From NCBI GenBank assembly GCA_034359265.1, contig CP136896.1:15531501-15595500 (forward strand): a stretch of DNA of 64,000 nucleotides. Reading direction: 5' to 3'. The position numbers were made by a program, and so were the translations under genes. The stretch is from Canna indica (taxonomy: Eukaryota > Streptophyta > Magnoliopsida > Zingiberales > Cannaceae). The notes beneath the pieces were generated by a model that searched no databases, was not told the origin of the DNA, and saw only the letters and a program-made list of their open reading frames with translations. Positions within the stretch are counted from its first letter, which is position 1. Every line of letters begins with the position of its first letter. Shown in pieces: positions 1-11,275 of this stretch.

Positions 1-988
1 ACTTTATTTGGTTCTAATTTAAATCTAAATTTTATCAAACAATTTTTAACCATCCGCTATTCGTCTCCTCTTCGCTCCTCACTCCTCTTGCACTAACAAC
101 CAAAAGAGGGAACTAATTTTCTTCATCGTCCCCTCTTCTACACCTCTCTTGCTGATGACAGAAGGTTTGCTCTCTATTGCACCAGATGACTTCACCCCCA
201 AAGTACGATTTTCTTCCAACTCTTTTCCCTCTCTGCTTCGTCTTGCACTCATGGTTGATAACCCTCTTACACTTTATTGCTATATCATAAATACATAAAA
301 TATTTATCATAATGGGTATAATTTAACCCAACTAAACCAAATCAAATAGAAGTGAATTTTATTCTCAAAAACTTTTGTAGAGAATCCAAATATTATGGTT
401 CAATTTAAATCAGAATTTATCTACATACAATTAAAATATATAAGTGTATGACCATGGAATGTACATTGGCCTTGGCAAGCATTTAAAGCTTTCTCTCTAT
501 TTTTCTTTCTTTTTCATGTTTCAATTTTTTAGAGCCCTCAATGGAGAGACCTCCAATAAGATCTTTTTCTTTTCTTTTTTTATCTTGATATTTAACTTTT
601 TTTTTATTTCTTACAAATTTTTTTGTGCTATATATATAAATATATAGTATATCATTTTTTCTTTTGTTGATTTCCTAGATTTATTTTTATTTCATACATA
701 TTGTTAATGTATTATATACTATTTTTAGTATAAATTTTATTTTAATTATTGTGGACGTATTATTATATTATATCCTAATAAGATTGTTATTATTATTATT
801 ATTAATTTTTATCTAATAAAATGGTGATTTTTTTTCAATTTTTAGTCTTTTTTACTTTTTCTTCACATTATAGGGATTTAAATTAACACTAATAATTAAA
901 CTCATTCTAATTAAATTAAAATCGGTGTAGTACAAAGACATCGATTTTAATTTTATTTTTAAATTTTTTTATTCTGCATTTTATTTTA

Positions 989-3584
989 TGTCACACCCCA
1001 AAACTCGGCATGACCGATCAGAGTACAACAAGCACCCCAAAGCCTAACCCAACCAAATAACCATATAAGACATCAACCTGAACAGTTTGTAAAACCCGAC
1101 ATGATTGCAGAAAACATAAATCGAGTAAGATTGAATTTTTTAACCATATAGTTGATTAATAACCAATGCTCAAATTCTTTTTAAAAATCAAGTTAAAAAT
1201 GAATATTTCTCTCAACATCAACAATGTGGAAATAAATCTAAACCCAAATCTACAGGACTCAAAGAAAAAAAATAAAGAAAAAGACTTTGAACATGGGTAT
1301 ATATCCCCACGACCACGACACGTCACGAGACCCGTTGTCCCTTCCGCCACCAGTTGCGCTACTCTGATCATGCTCAAGGGCTGAAAAACAATAATAATAT
1401 AAAGGGTAAGTCCAATTAGGACTTAGTGAGTAGTTTAGCCCTCAATCAACCATGTCTAATATCACAAGTCCAACAAGCAAATATAATATCGCATTAATCA
1501 ACTACTCAAATAAAAAAGTAAACACCATAGCACATTCATCTTTTCAAGCAAGCCACACGGGTTGGTCGTCAGTGTGGCGGTGCTGACGAGCTTCCCAATC
1601 CAATACTCAGGGACCCGTCGGTCCAATATGCAGGGACCCATCGGTCCTACGAGTCGGGCACTAATCACCTCTGTCTCAGTGTACTTCCCACTCACGCCAC
1701 CCGGGTCGATCGTCAGTGTGGCGGCTGACGAGCTTCCCGGTCCACAATCACAAGCACACCCAATCGCCCATATAATAAGCAATAATTAAACCAAAAATGA
1801 ATGAAATATTCCATAAAGCCAAAAATATATCCTGGGACCCTTGAGTTCCTTGATGGCCACATAATTCACATGCGCTCAAACCCATAGCCGTACATCGGCC
1901 CATACCTCATTATATAACATCATGTCCATTCTCAAATAAACAAGCAGTAAATAATTTCCCACGAACATCGAATTAATCCTAATCATGCACCATGTCTAAT
2001 ATAAACAACTTAAATGTCTCACATAGCGATGTAATAAATAGCAGTAAAATACTAAGATAAATGTCATAGCTTCCTACATGCAATCATTCTCCTATCGTCA
2101 TAACCACCTCTCCACAAGGCCGACCGCATGGCCTTAGGAATTTCCTCAAAGAAACGCGGGCCCTTACTCAAATTCCTTTCCTATAGTTTGGTGTCCCTAG
2201 AATGTCAAGTTAGGGAAGGGCATGCTCTAGGTATACCTAGGTTCATAAATTCCCCATTTCATGTTCCTACAGCTCGCCACACCCAACCGAGTTCAAATAA
2301 ACCTTGAGGACAATAGGTATCATCTAAAAGTAATATATTTCCTATAAGAGCAGCATGTTTGCACCTAAAGTAATGTATTTTCTAATAGGGCAGCATGTAT
2401 AAATATCTAAAGTGATGTGTTTTCTGTGCGGACAACATGTTTATACGTCTAAAATGATGTGTTTGCTACATGGACAGCGCGTATGTACCTCATGAACAAC
2501 TTATGTTTTCTAAGGAAAACAAGAATAATTTACAATTAAACAGTAAATAAAAAAAAAGACAGAGATGGTCCATTGCCAGTAGAGAAACGAGGGATGCAAT
2601 TGGATGACAAATAAATTACCAACAGGAAAGTCCTAGCATTAGATAATGCCAACAGAAATAGGGAAACATATAAAAGCTATTTGCACAATATGATGGTACG
2701 ATTTGAGATTATATTCTTGCATGAGGAAGTACGAATGTTAACTAGTGTGTCCAATCCAAATATGAAACTATTTTCAGCAGAGGTTGCATCTCATTCATCA
2801 AGCAAACAAAGTCAACATACTTAGCAAAAGGTAAAAGTAGACTTTGTCAAAAACATGACAGTATGTATCATCCAATAATGTGCCAAAGGATATAAAATGT
2901 CAAGAGTGCACACACCCCAAACCTCATCATCGCCCATGCGGCAACACCAAAACAAATCCGACAACAACATGTAAATTATGCAATGACAATGTACGATTCA
3001 TGATTAATCAACACCGAAGATAAACCATCCTCAAAATCCATGAAAAGAAACCCCAAGAGGGGAGGGGCGACTTGGGTAGAAAATAGGGAAGAGAAGGCTC
3101 AAAATCACTCACCAAAAGAGGAAAAAGGAAGGGAAGAAGAGCGATTTGAGTCTCCCGATGACCATCCCCTACGAGCTCGATAAAATCGGCCACCGTCCAC
3201 CTCTCCTCCTCAAGGCGTCGCCGCTGCCTCTCGCCAATGTCGGGTGTCGAGCGGCTTCCCCCAGCCGCACAACCCTCTTAAATAGATTGGGGTTTACTTT
3301 AAACCCCAATTTACTCTTTTGTCCCTCTCTTATCACTCGGCTAATAAAATTCGTTATGAGTCCATTCTAATTCCGAATCGAATTCCGATCAAACCGTTGA
3401 GTTCGTCTCGAAGTCTACTCTCATTATGACATGTCCAATTACAGAAATAATTTTTTCCTAGATTTTTTCTAAATTAAAAACTTGCCAAATTCCTCCCTGA
3501 GACTTCGCTAACTCGCGCAATTTAAGTCCTCACTTTCTTGCTAAGCAACCGAAAAAAAAAAATTCAAAATGTTTGGTTATAACA
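989..3584 (-). mobile_element. Solo LTR, probably Ty3/gypsy chromovirus type
   Basis: The 2596-bp insert begins TGTCACACCCC and ends GGTTATAACA, so it has TG...CA termini, and it is flanked by a 5-bp direct repeat TTTTA (984-988 and 3585-3589). Copy 2 of the surrounding repeat (near 30686) has one TTTTA and no insert, which proves the boundaries. A start of TGTCACACCCC is the reverse complement of the GGGGTGTGACA 3' end common in plant Tekay-like chromovirus LTRs, so I read it on the minus strand. A TTTAAG TATA-like box sits near 3277-3288 on the minus strand, followed by a GC-rich leader. No gag or pol is present, which fits recombination between two LTRs leaving one. Confidence 0.8.
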
Positions 3585-3850
3585 TTTTATCTCTCGCTTC
3601 CTTCTTCTCTCTGCACGTGAAATCTTTCCTCTTGAAACCTAAAAAAACTCTACTCCAAACCTTCCCTCAGAACAAACTCTACAGCTTCTATTCCATTACT
3701 CCAGAAACGGATGAAAACTAACTCTCAAAAACACTACTTCCATTCAATCTAGCTCTCGAAATCAACAATTGAAAACTTCTGCACAGACAACTCCATCTTA
3801 AATCATCAATCTGCAACATCATATCCAAATTGATTTCACTTATCTGCGAC

Positions 3851-4216
3851 TAGGGGCGGCAGAAATGGGCACGGCACGATAGCAGAGCACGATAACTGCG
3901 GGCCGGACAAAAAAATTCAGCCCAAAAAGCTTATCAGGCCTGGCTGGCCCAGCAAGATAACATTGCGGGCCAACGCGGGCCGGAGCGGTCCATTTAGCTC
4001 TCTAAGTATTATAAAATTAATTTTTGTCTAGTTTAGTGCTTTAAAATTGAAGGTGAAGTTAATCCATAGAGATTTTCATGTAAAATCAATGATTATTTAG
4101 TCTCTCAAACATTTTAACTTAATTTTTTATAAGTTTTAGCAAGTTTTTAGTTGATAAATAGACTCGTGGGGCAGCCCGGCCCGCGAACTGCGGGCCGGTC
4201 CTTTTTGCCACCTCTA
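3851..4216. mobile_element. hAT-type MITE
   Basis: A 366-bp insert with imperfect terminal inverted repeats (left TAGGGGCGGCAGAA, right end complementary to TAGAGGTGGCAAAA) and a perfect 8-bp target duplication TCTGCGAC (3843-3850 and 4217-4224). Eight-base duplications and TAGGGGTGGCAA-like ends are typical of plant hAT elements. It is too short to code. Copy 2 near 30960 has the uninterrupted site. GC-rich stretches such as GCGGGCCGG occur near both ends. Confidence 0.85.
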
Positions 4217-4510
4217 TCTGCGACAAGTTGATTTTTTGAATCAGGTGATTCTCTAGGGTTGTGTGACTTCACCGGTCTCAAATCATCTATCTAGGGGTTT
4301 TATACTGTTATTTCATTTCCAAGTGAAGTTTTGATGCTCAACACTTCCAATAAATGATTTTTTATATTTAGAATAAGTTTGGTTAAGAAGTATTATGCAA
4401 CAACACATATTGTTTGTTAAAAAGTTTCAATTCTTCAAATTGCAATACTTCCAGCTTTTGTAAATATATAAATAAAAAGTTATCCTACCTAGCTATATAC
4501 AAATAAAATA

Positions 4511-5269
4511 GGGTAAATTGCACGGAACCCCCATCGACTATAGTCTATGTGCTCAAAGACTACATAAACTACCAAGTGTGAACGGAACCCCCCTCGACTA
4601 TACTTTTTGTTTAAATAACCTCCCTTTGTTAGCCCGTCTGTTAGTAACTTAATGATAAAACTCCCACGTGCGTAGAACTCCCCTCCCCAGTGCCACGTGG
4701 TAGCAATCTCCACCCTCCATCTCATTCGACGATCATCACTTCTTCTTCTACCCATACCTCACCTACCTACACTCCTCCCCTTGCCCTAAACTACACCGTC
4801 GCCGTCGCCGGAGGAGGAGGAGGAGGTCACCGGCAAGCTCCTCCTCCTCTTCTTCTAGAGGAGGAGGAGGTCGCCGGTGATCTCCTCACCTCCTCCTCCT
4901 CTAGAAGAAGAAGAAGAGGAGGAGGAGAAGGAGGTCGCAGGTGATCTCCTCACCTCCTCCTCCTCCTCCGGCGGTTATGGAGTCTAGGGCAAAGGGATGA
5001 GTGTATGTAGGTAAGGGATGAGAAGAAGAAGAAGAAGAAGAGATGACCGTTAGATGAGATGGAGAGTGGAGATTGCTGCCACGTGACATTGGGGAGGGGG
5101 GTTCTGTGCACATGAGAGTTTTACCGTTATGTTACTAACGAGCGGACTAACGGAACGAGGTTATTTGAACAAAAAGTGTAGTCGATGGGAGTTCCATGTA
5201 CACTTGGTAGTTTAGACAGTCTTTGCGCATATTAATTATAGTCGATGGGGGTTCCGTGTAATTTATCCG
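4511..5269. mobile_element. Fold-back terminal-inverted-repeat element (MULE-type)
   Basis: The ends are near-perfect inverted repeats (left GGGTAAATTGCACGGAACCC, right end complementary to GGATAAATTACACGGAACCC). Most of the element continues as long inverted arms, about 4511-4770 pairing with about 5010-5269, around a GAGGAGGAGG/CTCCTCCTCC-rich centre. The flanks show AATAAAATA on the left and GATAAAATA on the right, an 8-9-bp target duplication; 9 bp would fit Mutator-like elements and 8 bp hAT. The empty site is in copy 2 at about 31233. The two short reading frames in it follow the simple repeats and are not genes. Confidence 0.8.
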
Positions 5270-5487
5270 ATAAAATAAATAGCAAAACCTTGCCCTTTCT
5301 CTTGACTTGACAATAATGTAGGCAGATTATTTTCAACTTTATTTTGAGGTTATTTTAAGCAAATTAATTTTGGTGCACTAATTAATTCCTTGTATGCATG
5401 CATTTAGTTTCCATCAAAAATTACCATATGAGGGTATTTTTCACATATGGAAAAGACACATAGAATCAAATTCAAGTCATGCATCGG

Positions 5488-5488
<1 letters not shown>

Positions 5489-5562
<74 letters not shown>
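5489..5562. repeat. TTA trinucleotide microsatellite
   Basis: About 24 uninterrupted TTA/ATT units. Copy 2 of the direct repeat has only about six to seven units at 31450-31470, followed by GTTGTTG, so the tract has expanded or contracted since the duplication. Confidence 0.95.
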
Positions 5563-5564
<2 letters not shown>

Positions 5565-5865
5565 TTCTCCTACTTGTAAGGCCTTTAATTTTTCCTTGCG
5601 AAACCCATTTTTTATTATTTTCAAATTTACTACTTTCCTTCTTTTTTTACCATTTTTAATATTTTAATCAAATTTGTGTGCGTCCACTAATTGTTTATGT
5701 GCATGCATGCCTTTATTTATCATCAAGAATTAACATTTTAAGAGAAATAAAATAATGCAAGTATTAAAAATAAAATATTGAAATATTATGCCATTAATGC
5801 ATGGCCTTTAAGGTAATGTAGAGTATCTCGTAATTGATACAATGAATATTTAAATTCTTTGGGAC

Positions 5866-5873
5866 TATAAATA
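5866..5873 (+). promoter_or_regulatory. Conserved TATA box near the end of the direct repeat
   Basis: TATAAATA is preserved in both copies of the long repeat (here and at 31817-31824) within a conserved GACTATAAATAGAT context. It lies about 180 bp before the repeat boundary. It could drive a transcript out of the repeat, as an LTR promoter would, but no reading frame follows in either copy. Confidence 0.3.
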
Positions 5874-6050
5874 GATGAACTATGTTGTGATGATCATGAT
5901 CTTTTAATTGGTTTTACTCACAACTATCATTTCTAATCTTCAAGTACACTTTACAAAGAGTCTTAGTTCTGGTGATATGATATTCAATTGTTTGATAAGT
6001 CTTTTGTGATTCAAAGTTCAATCCCTCCAACTTTACATGTAAGAACCAGA

Positions 6051-6340
6051 GGCTGGCAGTCCAGGTCGACACGCTCATATGCACTACAACAAAAGCCTCA
6101 ATTACAAGCATTTTTAGAAACTATTAATTATTTGTCTCTAAATATAAGATTTAGAGGCAAACAAAGAAAATTACTTCTAATATTATATTTATGGTAAATG
6201 TTTGGTCTCTAAGTTTCTTATATAGTTAAAAAGTAATTAAATATCTTAAAATTAAAAGAAATAAATTAAGGGTTGTGTCTTATTCCTCAATTCCCTTGTT
6301 CTTTTCCCCAACCCAGCATGCTTCTTGTTGGCCCAAGGGT
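6051..6340. other. Unassigned AT-rich DNA with a possible CACTA terminus
   Basis: After the direct repeat ends there is a unique stretch. At 6082 it contains CACTACAACAAAA, which resembles CACTA-superfamily termini, followed by AT-rich sequence. I find no matching opposite end or target duplication, so a truncated element end is only a suggestion. No gene is visible. Confidence 0.3.
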
Positions 6341-6745
6341 TGCCTCTAGGATTCAATCTCTATTTTGATAATAACAAACATGAAATTAATGCATTTGTAA
6401 AGTTTTGAGTTCAGGTTGTGGTTACGATACGCGCGCGAAGTTCGTTTGGAGAAATATAAAAAATCGGCAAAAATAGCTCCGAAAATGACCGAGTAGAAAA
6501 TCTAGAGTTAGGATTAGATTTTAATGTAATATGACTCTAGGAATATATCCCAAGCCTAATTGTAATGATATCCAAGTCAAAACTTGGTAATGGAACCCAG
6601 AAACGAAGCGCGCAAGAAGTAAACTTCGAAATCCAGCCTCAGCCCAGTTCGATCATTCGACTGATTGACCGACAAAAGCAAAAAATTGGTAGTGCTTAAA
6701 TTCGATCGATCGCCAGAAGCCGTAAAAGGGCAGTAGGGTATTTTG
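6341..6745 (+). mobile_element. SIRE-like copia LTR fragment
   Basis: The sequence shares an ordered set of landmarks with the LTR at 18030-19505: a TTTTGATAATAACAAACAT block, then AAACGAAGCGCGCAAGAAGT followed by CGATCATTCGACTGATTGACC motifs. It is diverged and truncated at both ends. No coding capacity. Confidence 0.5.
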
Positions 6746-6869
6746 TCGATATAGTATGATATTTTAGTATTTTTGATGGTGTATTTGGTGTTATCAGATT
6801 GAAGTATTCTTTTTCTTTTTGATACAGCTGATATCAGTATAGTTTAGTGTGGTGTATATATGAATGTGT

Positions 6870-6962
6870 AGTACGATGTTTGATGATACATATATATCAA
6901 TGTGGTGGTTGATGGTACATATATATCAGTGTGCAATGTGGTATTTGATGGTACATATATAT
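6870..6962. repeat. Short minisatellite, TGATGGTACATATATAT units
   Basis: Three imperfect units of about 27-36 bp, each containing TTGATGRTACATATATATC, follow one another and abut the 113-bp repeat pair that starts at 6963. Confidence 0.6.
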
Positions 6963-7288
6963 GGGGTCATTCTTGGAACCAATGTTAAACTTCTTATTTA
7001 CAATTGAGACCAATTAAAGGATTAGACAAAATTGAGAAATTCGCGAAAGCTGAGGCCATTTTAATCCAATAACCCTTAAATCTACGTGGATCCCTTCTAA
7101 CATAGTGATATTTAAAAATTATTTCCAGATCGTCATGTCAACAAGTTAACGGATGATGTCATAACTAGCTGACGGGGGGCCATTATTGGAACCATTGTTA
7201 AACTTCTTATATACAATTAAGACCAATCAAAGGATTAGCCAAAATTGAGAAATTCATAAAAGTTGGGGCCATTTTCGCCTAATAACCC
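6963..7288. repeat. Pair of 113-bp direct repeats
   Basis: 6963-7075 and 7176-7288 are about 90% identical. Both begin near GGGG-CATT-TTGGAACCA and end with AATAACCC, separated by 100 bp of unrelated sequence. The second copy abuts the copia pseudogene that starts at 7294. They could be short repeats flanking a deleted insertion or a partial tandem duplication. Confidence 0.75.
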
Positions 7289-7293
7289 AAAAT

Positions 7294-8624
7294 AATTTGC
7301 CTAAGTACTTTTGGGTTGAAGCCATGAATACTTCTTGTTATATGTTTAATCGTGTTTTGTTAAGACCTAAAATTAAGAAAGCACCTTTTGAACTTTGGCA
7401 TGAGAGAATCTCATGAGGGTATTTTCGAGTTTTTGGATGCGAATGCTTTATCTTAAAAACTAAAGAACATCTAGGAAAATTTGACTCTAAATCTGATGAG
7501 GGTATTCTAAATCTGATAGAATCCTATGTTATTCTACTAGTTCTTAAGCTTATAGAGTTTATAATCGTTGAACTATGATAGTTGAAGAATCTATGCATGT
7601 CACTTTTGATGAAACTAATAATTCTTTTAGAAATGTTAAGATTGTGAATGTAGAGGAGGAACTTAAGGAATTGACATTTCATGACAAGGAGGTTGAAGAT
7701 GAAAACAATGAGGAAACTCATCATGATGAGCCTTCATCCTCAACTTTACTTCAAGGTGAAGAAGAAGAAGAAGAAGAAGAAGAGGAAACTTTACCACCTC
7801 TTCCAAAAGGATACCGGTTGATAAGAGACCATCCAATTGAACAAGATATTGGAGAACCATCAACGGGGGTGGTAACACGTTCTAAACTCAAAAATGTCTC
7901 AAGTAGAGCCTAAAAACATTAAGGAAGCCATAAAAGATGAGTTTTGGTTAATTGCCAAGCAAGAGGGACTAAATAAATTTGTTAGGAATGATGTTTGGGA
8001 TTTAGTACCTAGACCTAGTGGACAAACCGTAATTGGGGATAAATGGGTGTTTAGAAACAAGTTAGATGAAGGAGGCTTAGTCGTTAGAAACAAAGCTAGG
8101 TTAGTGGTCCAAGGGAATAATCAAGAGGAAGGAATAGATTACAAGTTTTAAAGGTTATGCAAGTTTTAAAGGTTTTAAACTTTTTCAAATGGATGTCAAA
8201 AGTGCATTTTTGAATGGTTTTATTGATGAAGAAGTTTATGTTGAACAATCCCCCGGTTTTGAAAGTTTTGAGTTTCCAAACCATATTTTTAAACTTATAA
8301 AGACTTTGTACGGTTTAAAAGAAGCCCCTAGGGCTTGGTATGAAAGGCTTTCCACCTTTTTGATTGATCAAGGTTTTAGCATTGGAAAAGCCGATGTCTC
8401 TCTCTTTATTAAAAATGTTGAAAATGATATTTTACTTGTGCAAATTTAAGTGGATGATATTATATTTGGTGCTACTAATGAATTGCTTTCGTGAGTGGTT
8501 TGCAAAGTGCATGCAAGAGGAGTTTGAGATGAGCAAGATGGGAGAACTCTCTTCCAAGCTTGGTCTACAAATCAAGCAAACCAACAAAGGGATCTTCATA
8601 AATCAAGCCAAGTACACAAAGGAG
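7294..8624 (+). pseudogene. SIRE-like copia pol, 5' part (integrase C-terminus and RT)
   Basis: Translating with frameshifts gives the end of a copia integrase (NLPKYFWVEAMN, then FRVFGCECFIL), the linker VEESMHVTFDE with an acidic tract at 7755-7790, the start of reverse transcriptase (KWVFRNK, KARLVVQG) and then MDVKSAFLNG, LYGLKEAPRAWYERL and the catalytic region. It is dead: stops lie in the integrase, about 60 bases are missing between GIDYKF and the KMDVKSAFLNG part, and the YVDD motif reads stop-VDD (TAA at about 8447). The frame ends in NQAKYTKE at 8624, where the minus-strand copia element inserted; the rest of the protein resumes at 19941. SIRE/Maximus-type is my best assignment from the residues. 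Confidence 0.85.
8620..8624. repeat. Left target duplication AGGAG of the inserted copia element
   Basis: AGGAG here is repeated at 19936-19940, directly after the other end of the element. Joining the flanks through one copy restores a copia protein (AKYTKE then LLKRFGMNEA), which confirms both the insertion point and the 5-bp duplication. Confidence 0.92.
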
Positions 8625-10673
8625 TGTTGGGATGGGATGAAGAAGCACAACAGAAAAAGCGATTTAAAAATTCAAACCATCCCAAAAATAACGATCAACA
8701 TTAGCAATCTTTAAGGAATTCAATCTATGAGTAGAAGGAGAAGATATACCTTATAATATGGATGGTTTGGCTACTCCTATCCCCATTTCAAGATGTCTAC
8801 GTGCACGTTCTCCAAGGAAGGTCCACACCAAGCATCTCCCAACCAAGGGGCAACGAACACCAAGACTCGTTGTGGCTAAACAGAGAGGCAATCTCAACCC
8901 TGAAACGCACCAAGGTGAAGTCGACCATTTCCACCAAGAATCGAGCACCAAAAGGAAGGATGTGGGGATGAGAAAACCACGGAACGAGAGGGAAGATGAA
9001 GGAATACCTTGTTGTCCTTCTTGGATTCCTCCAAGAAGATGAAGTAGATGACACACCCAAGAGAAAGAGACCTTCAATTCGACTTCACAAACCCGGGAAG
9101 GAGGAACTTGATGGCTGACCACCCATGGAGATCAAGAGAAGCTCTTTGGAGTCTTTCACTTCAAGAAGCCACTCAAGAATCCAATCTTAAACCTTCTCCA
9201 AGATGAGTAACCACTTTTCTTAACCCCTTTGAAAGAGGTTAGAGCTTCTATTTATAAGGGGAGTAGGCGGCTACCAAGGTAGACCCCCCCCCCTTTTTAA
9301 ATCCACTCCTTGAAATTCAAAATTCCGGGGTCTGCCTCCACAACAATAATTTTTTTAATGGATTTATAAATTTTAATTTATCTCTATAAATTAAATTCTT
9401 ATTGATTAGGATTTAACATGTGCCAATATATCCCTACAATTGAGGGATGCCCTACACTCCTTCCTCGGTGTATTTGTTTCTATAGGTAATACCTTTCCTA
9501 TTATGTTCGTAAATGAGATCCGTGATCGAGTTTCAGCATATCCATACTAGTAGATATGTAGTGCCTCATTCGAACTTTATCTCATAAGATCTGTTACGAG
9601 ATTAGCCTATTGTGTGTGACCCATTGAGCCCCACACTAAGCCAGCAGTGAGTTGTGCATAACAGAGAGTCGGATTCGATAAAATGACATCTATTCGAATC
9701 TTACGAGCCACCACTAAACTCCTTTAGTGTGGTCATGAGAGACTCCACTCACAAGTCAAGATTGACATCTAGCAACGTGTCATGACTACCCGGATAGTGT
9801 GAGGTTCAATCTACAGGAATCAACACCCTTCGGTGATTAGTTATCATGCAACTAAGTCCCTTGGTTACAACGTCCCGAAGTTGGTTAGGGTATGGAAGAA
9901 GTGTCAAACCCTAATACCAATTCATTTGTATTCCACCCGCCAAGATGTCGTCTCAATAATGAAATGTCAAAACATCTTTCTGACTTTCATGTCTACTCTA
10001 GCCAGAGATTCCCGAGTCGACACTTGCAGGGACACATAGGACATTATCTCTTATCACTAGGAGTAACGAATCCATGTTGGTTGCTCACTTACCTCCATGA
10101 ATGGTTCCCCATGCCCAGTAATACCCGACACACGATGCTAAGGGCCAAGTAGGGATAGAACCGAAGCAATGGGTCGTCACTCACATGGTAAGCATGACAA
10201 CCTCAGGTCCAAGGACTGCCTGTACCTACTATCACCAGAGGAACATGCTATTGACACTCATTTAAGGATTCCATTGTGTGTTCCTCGTGTAGGTCCATTC
10301 GGTGAACTCATTCTCTAATGAGCACCTACACTTGTACATTAATGACAGCTCATAGGTAATTGTGAGATCAGCTACCCCTTATTGTATAAGGCATGTACGA
10401 AGTGCACCAGTCTATCCGTAATCTTCAATCCCCTAATTGGTGATCCTACGACTAGGAACATTTAGAACATGAGCTTCTTGATTCCCAGTCTCACTGGCAT
10501 GATCTCATCATGGCCTTGGAATCATCACAATCTAATATATATATAATATAGATGCAGCATATGATGAAAAGTCGCCTCATATTATTCATTAACCAAAATA
10601 GTTCCCAACACATCAACATGTGATTGGCTCAAGGGCACTATTTCTTTCAATCTGTTGAGCACTATTTCTTTCA
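8625..10673 (-). repeat. 3' LTR of the minus-strand copia element
   Basis: A 2049-bp LTR with termini TGTTGGGAT at 8625 and CTTTCA at 10673; on the minus strand it starts TGAAAGAAATAG and ends ATCCCAACA. Its first 131 bases match 16049-16179 and its last 432 match 19505-19935. The outermost 24 bases (10650-10673) repeat the preceding 24, a small tandem duplication at the U3 edge not seen in the other LTR. Confidence 0.9.
9249..9256 (-). promoter_or_regulatory. TATA box in the copia 3' LTR
   Basis: The minus strand reads CCCTTATAAATAGAAGC here, a good plant TATA box about 620 bp from the LTR end that abuts the flanking DNA. The matching part of the other LTR is missing, so only this copy keeps the core promoter. 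Confidence 0.6.
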
Positions 10674-10685
10674 ATCTCCCACTTA
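10674..10685 (-). promoter_or_regulatory. Polypurine tract of the copia element
   Basis: The minus strand reads TAAGTGGGAGAT directly before the LTR start TGAAAG. Plus-strand priming tracts of the AAGTGGGAGATT form are usual in this copia group. The first bases overlap the RNase H stop codon. Confidence 0.7.
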
Positions 10686-11275
10686 TATTTGTAGCCAATC
10701 ATTGCGGTATTTAATACCCATACAACTTAAGTGGCAATCGAACTGTTGTTGTGGTAATGGTTTTGTGAATGGATCTGCTATATTGTCTTTCGTGTCGACA
10801 TGTTCGATATTTATATCACCACGTCCAACGATCTCTCTGATTAGTTGATATCGCCTTAGAATGTGTTTTGATTTGTGGTGGGATCTAGGTTCCTTTGCTT
10901 GAGCAATAACCCCAGTGTTATCACAATAAATGGGGACCAAACCAGCAACCACAGGAACAACACCCAGCTCATAGATAAATTTCTTTATCCACACTACTTC
11001 TTTTGTGGCTTTGCTTACAGCGATGTACTCAGCTTCTGTCACTGACTTGGCCACAGTTCCTTGCTTGGAACTTTTCCAGCATATCGAGCCATCATTCAGA
11101 GTAAATACATACCCAAAAATGGATTTACTATCATCCAAGTCCGATTGGAAGCTAGAATCTATGTAGCCCTCCAATTTAAAATCTAACCCACCATAAATTC
11201 AGGAGAACATCTTTAGTCCTTCTCAAGTACTTAAGAATGTTCTTTACAGCTTTCCAATGTTCCTCTCCAGGATCT
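10683..11275 (-). pseudogene. Copia RNase H domain
   Basis: On the minus strand this continues the RT (VDPGEEHWKAVKNILKYLRRTKD) into RNase H: SDLDDSKSIFGYVF, CWKSSKQGTVAKS, TEAEYIAVS, IYCDNTGVIAQAKEPRSHHKSKHILRR (shown in parts), IADPFTKPLP and a natural stop at 10683-10685. The TEAEY and CDN motifs that carry catalytic acids are kept. At least one stop separates it from the RT part. The KSKHILRRYQLIRE form points to the Angela/Tork branch rather than SIRE. Confidence 0.85.

Larger units (their letters stand above)
1..6050 (+). repeat. Long direct repeat, copy 1 (interrupted by three transposons)
   Basis: This stretch matches about 29645-32008 base for base along most of its length, in the same orientation, with scattered differences of roughly 10-15% by eye. 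The copy starts before the window. Matching blocks are 1-988, 3585-3850, 4217-4510 and 5270-6050; what lies between them is three insertions absent from copy 2. The match stops after AAGAACCAG at about 6050. A TATAAATA box about 180 bp before that end is shared by both copies. It may be a pair of LTRs of a large old element or a segmental duplication; I see no primer-binding site after either copy, so I prefer not to call it an LTR. No protein is recognised in it. Confidence 0.85.

Noticed and set aside
4690..5113. Two overlapping 70-84-codon frames on opposite strands
   Set aside because: They lie in the GAGGAG/CTCCTC centre and arms of the fold-back element; composition is that of simple repeats and both strands give similar frames.
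5394..5667. Poly-Leu, poly-Ile and poly-Tyr frames
   Set aside because: Three readings of the same TTA microsatellite.
1..6050. Calling the direct repeat a definite LTR pair
   Set aside because: No primer-binding site or polypurine tract was found at the inner borders and the left end is outside the window.
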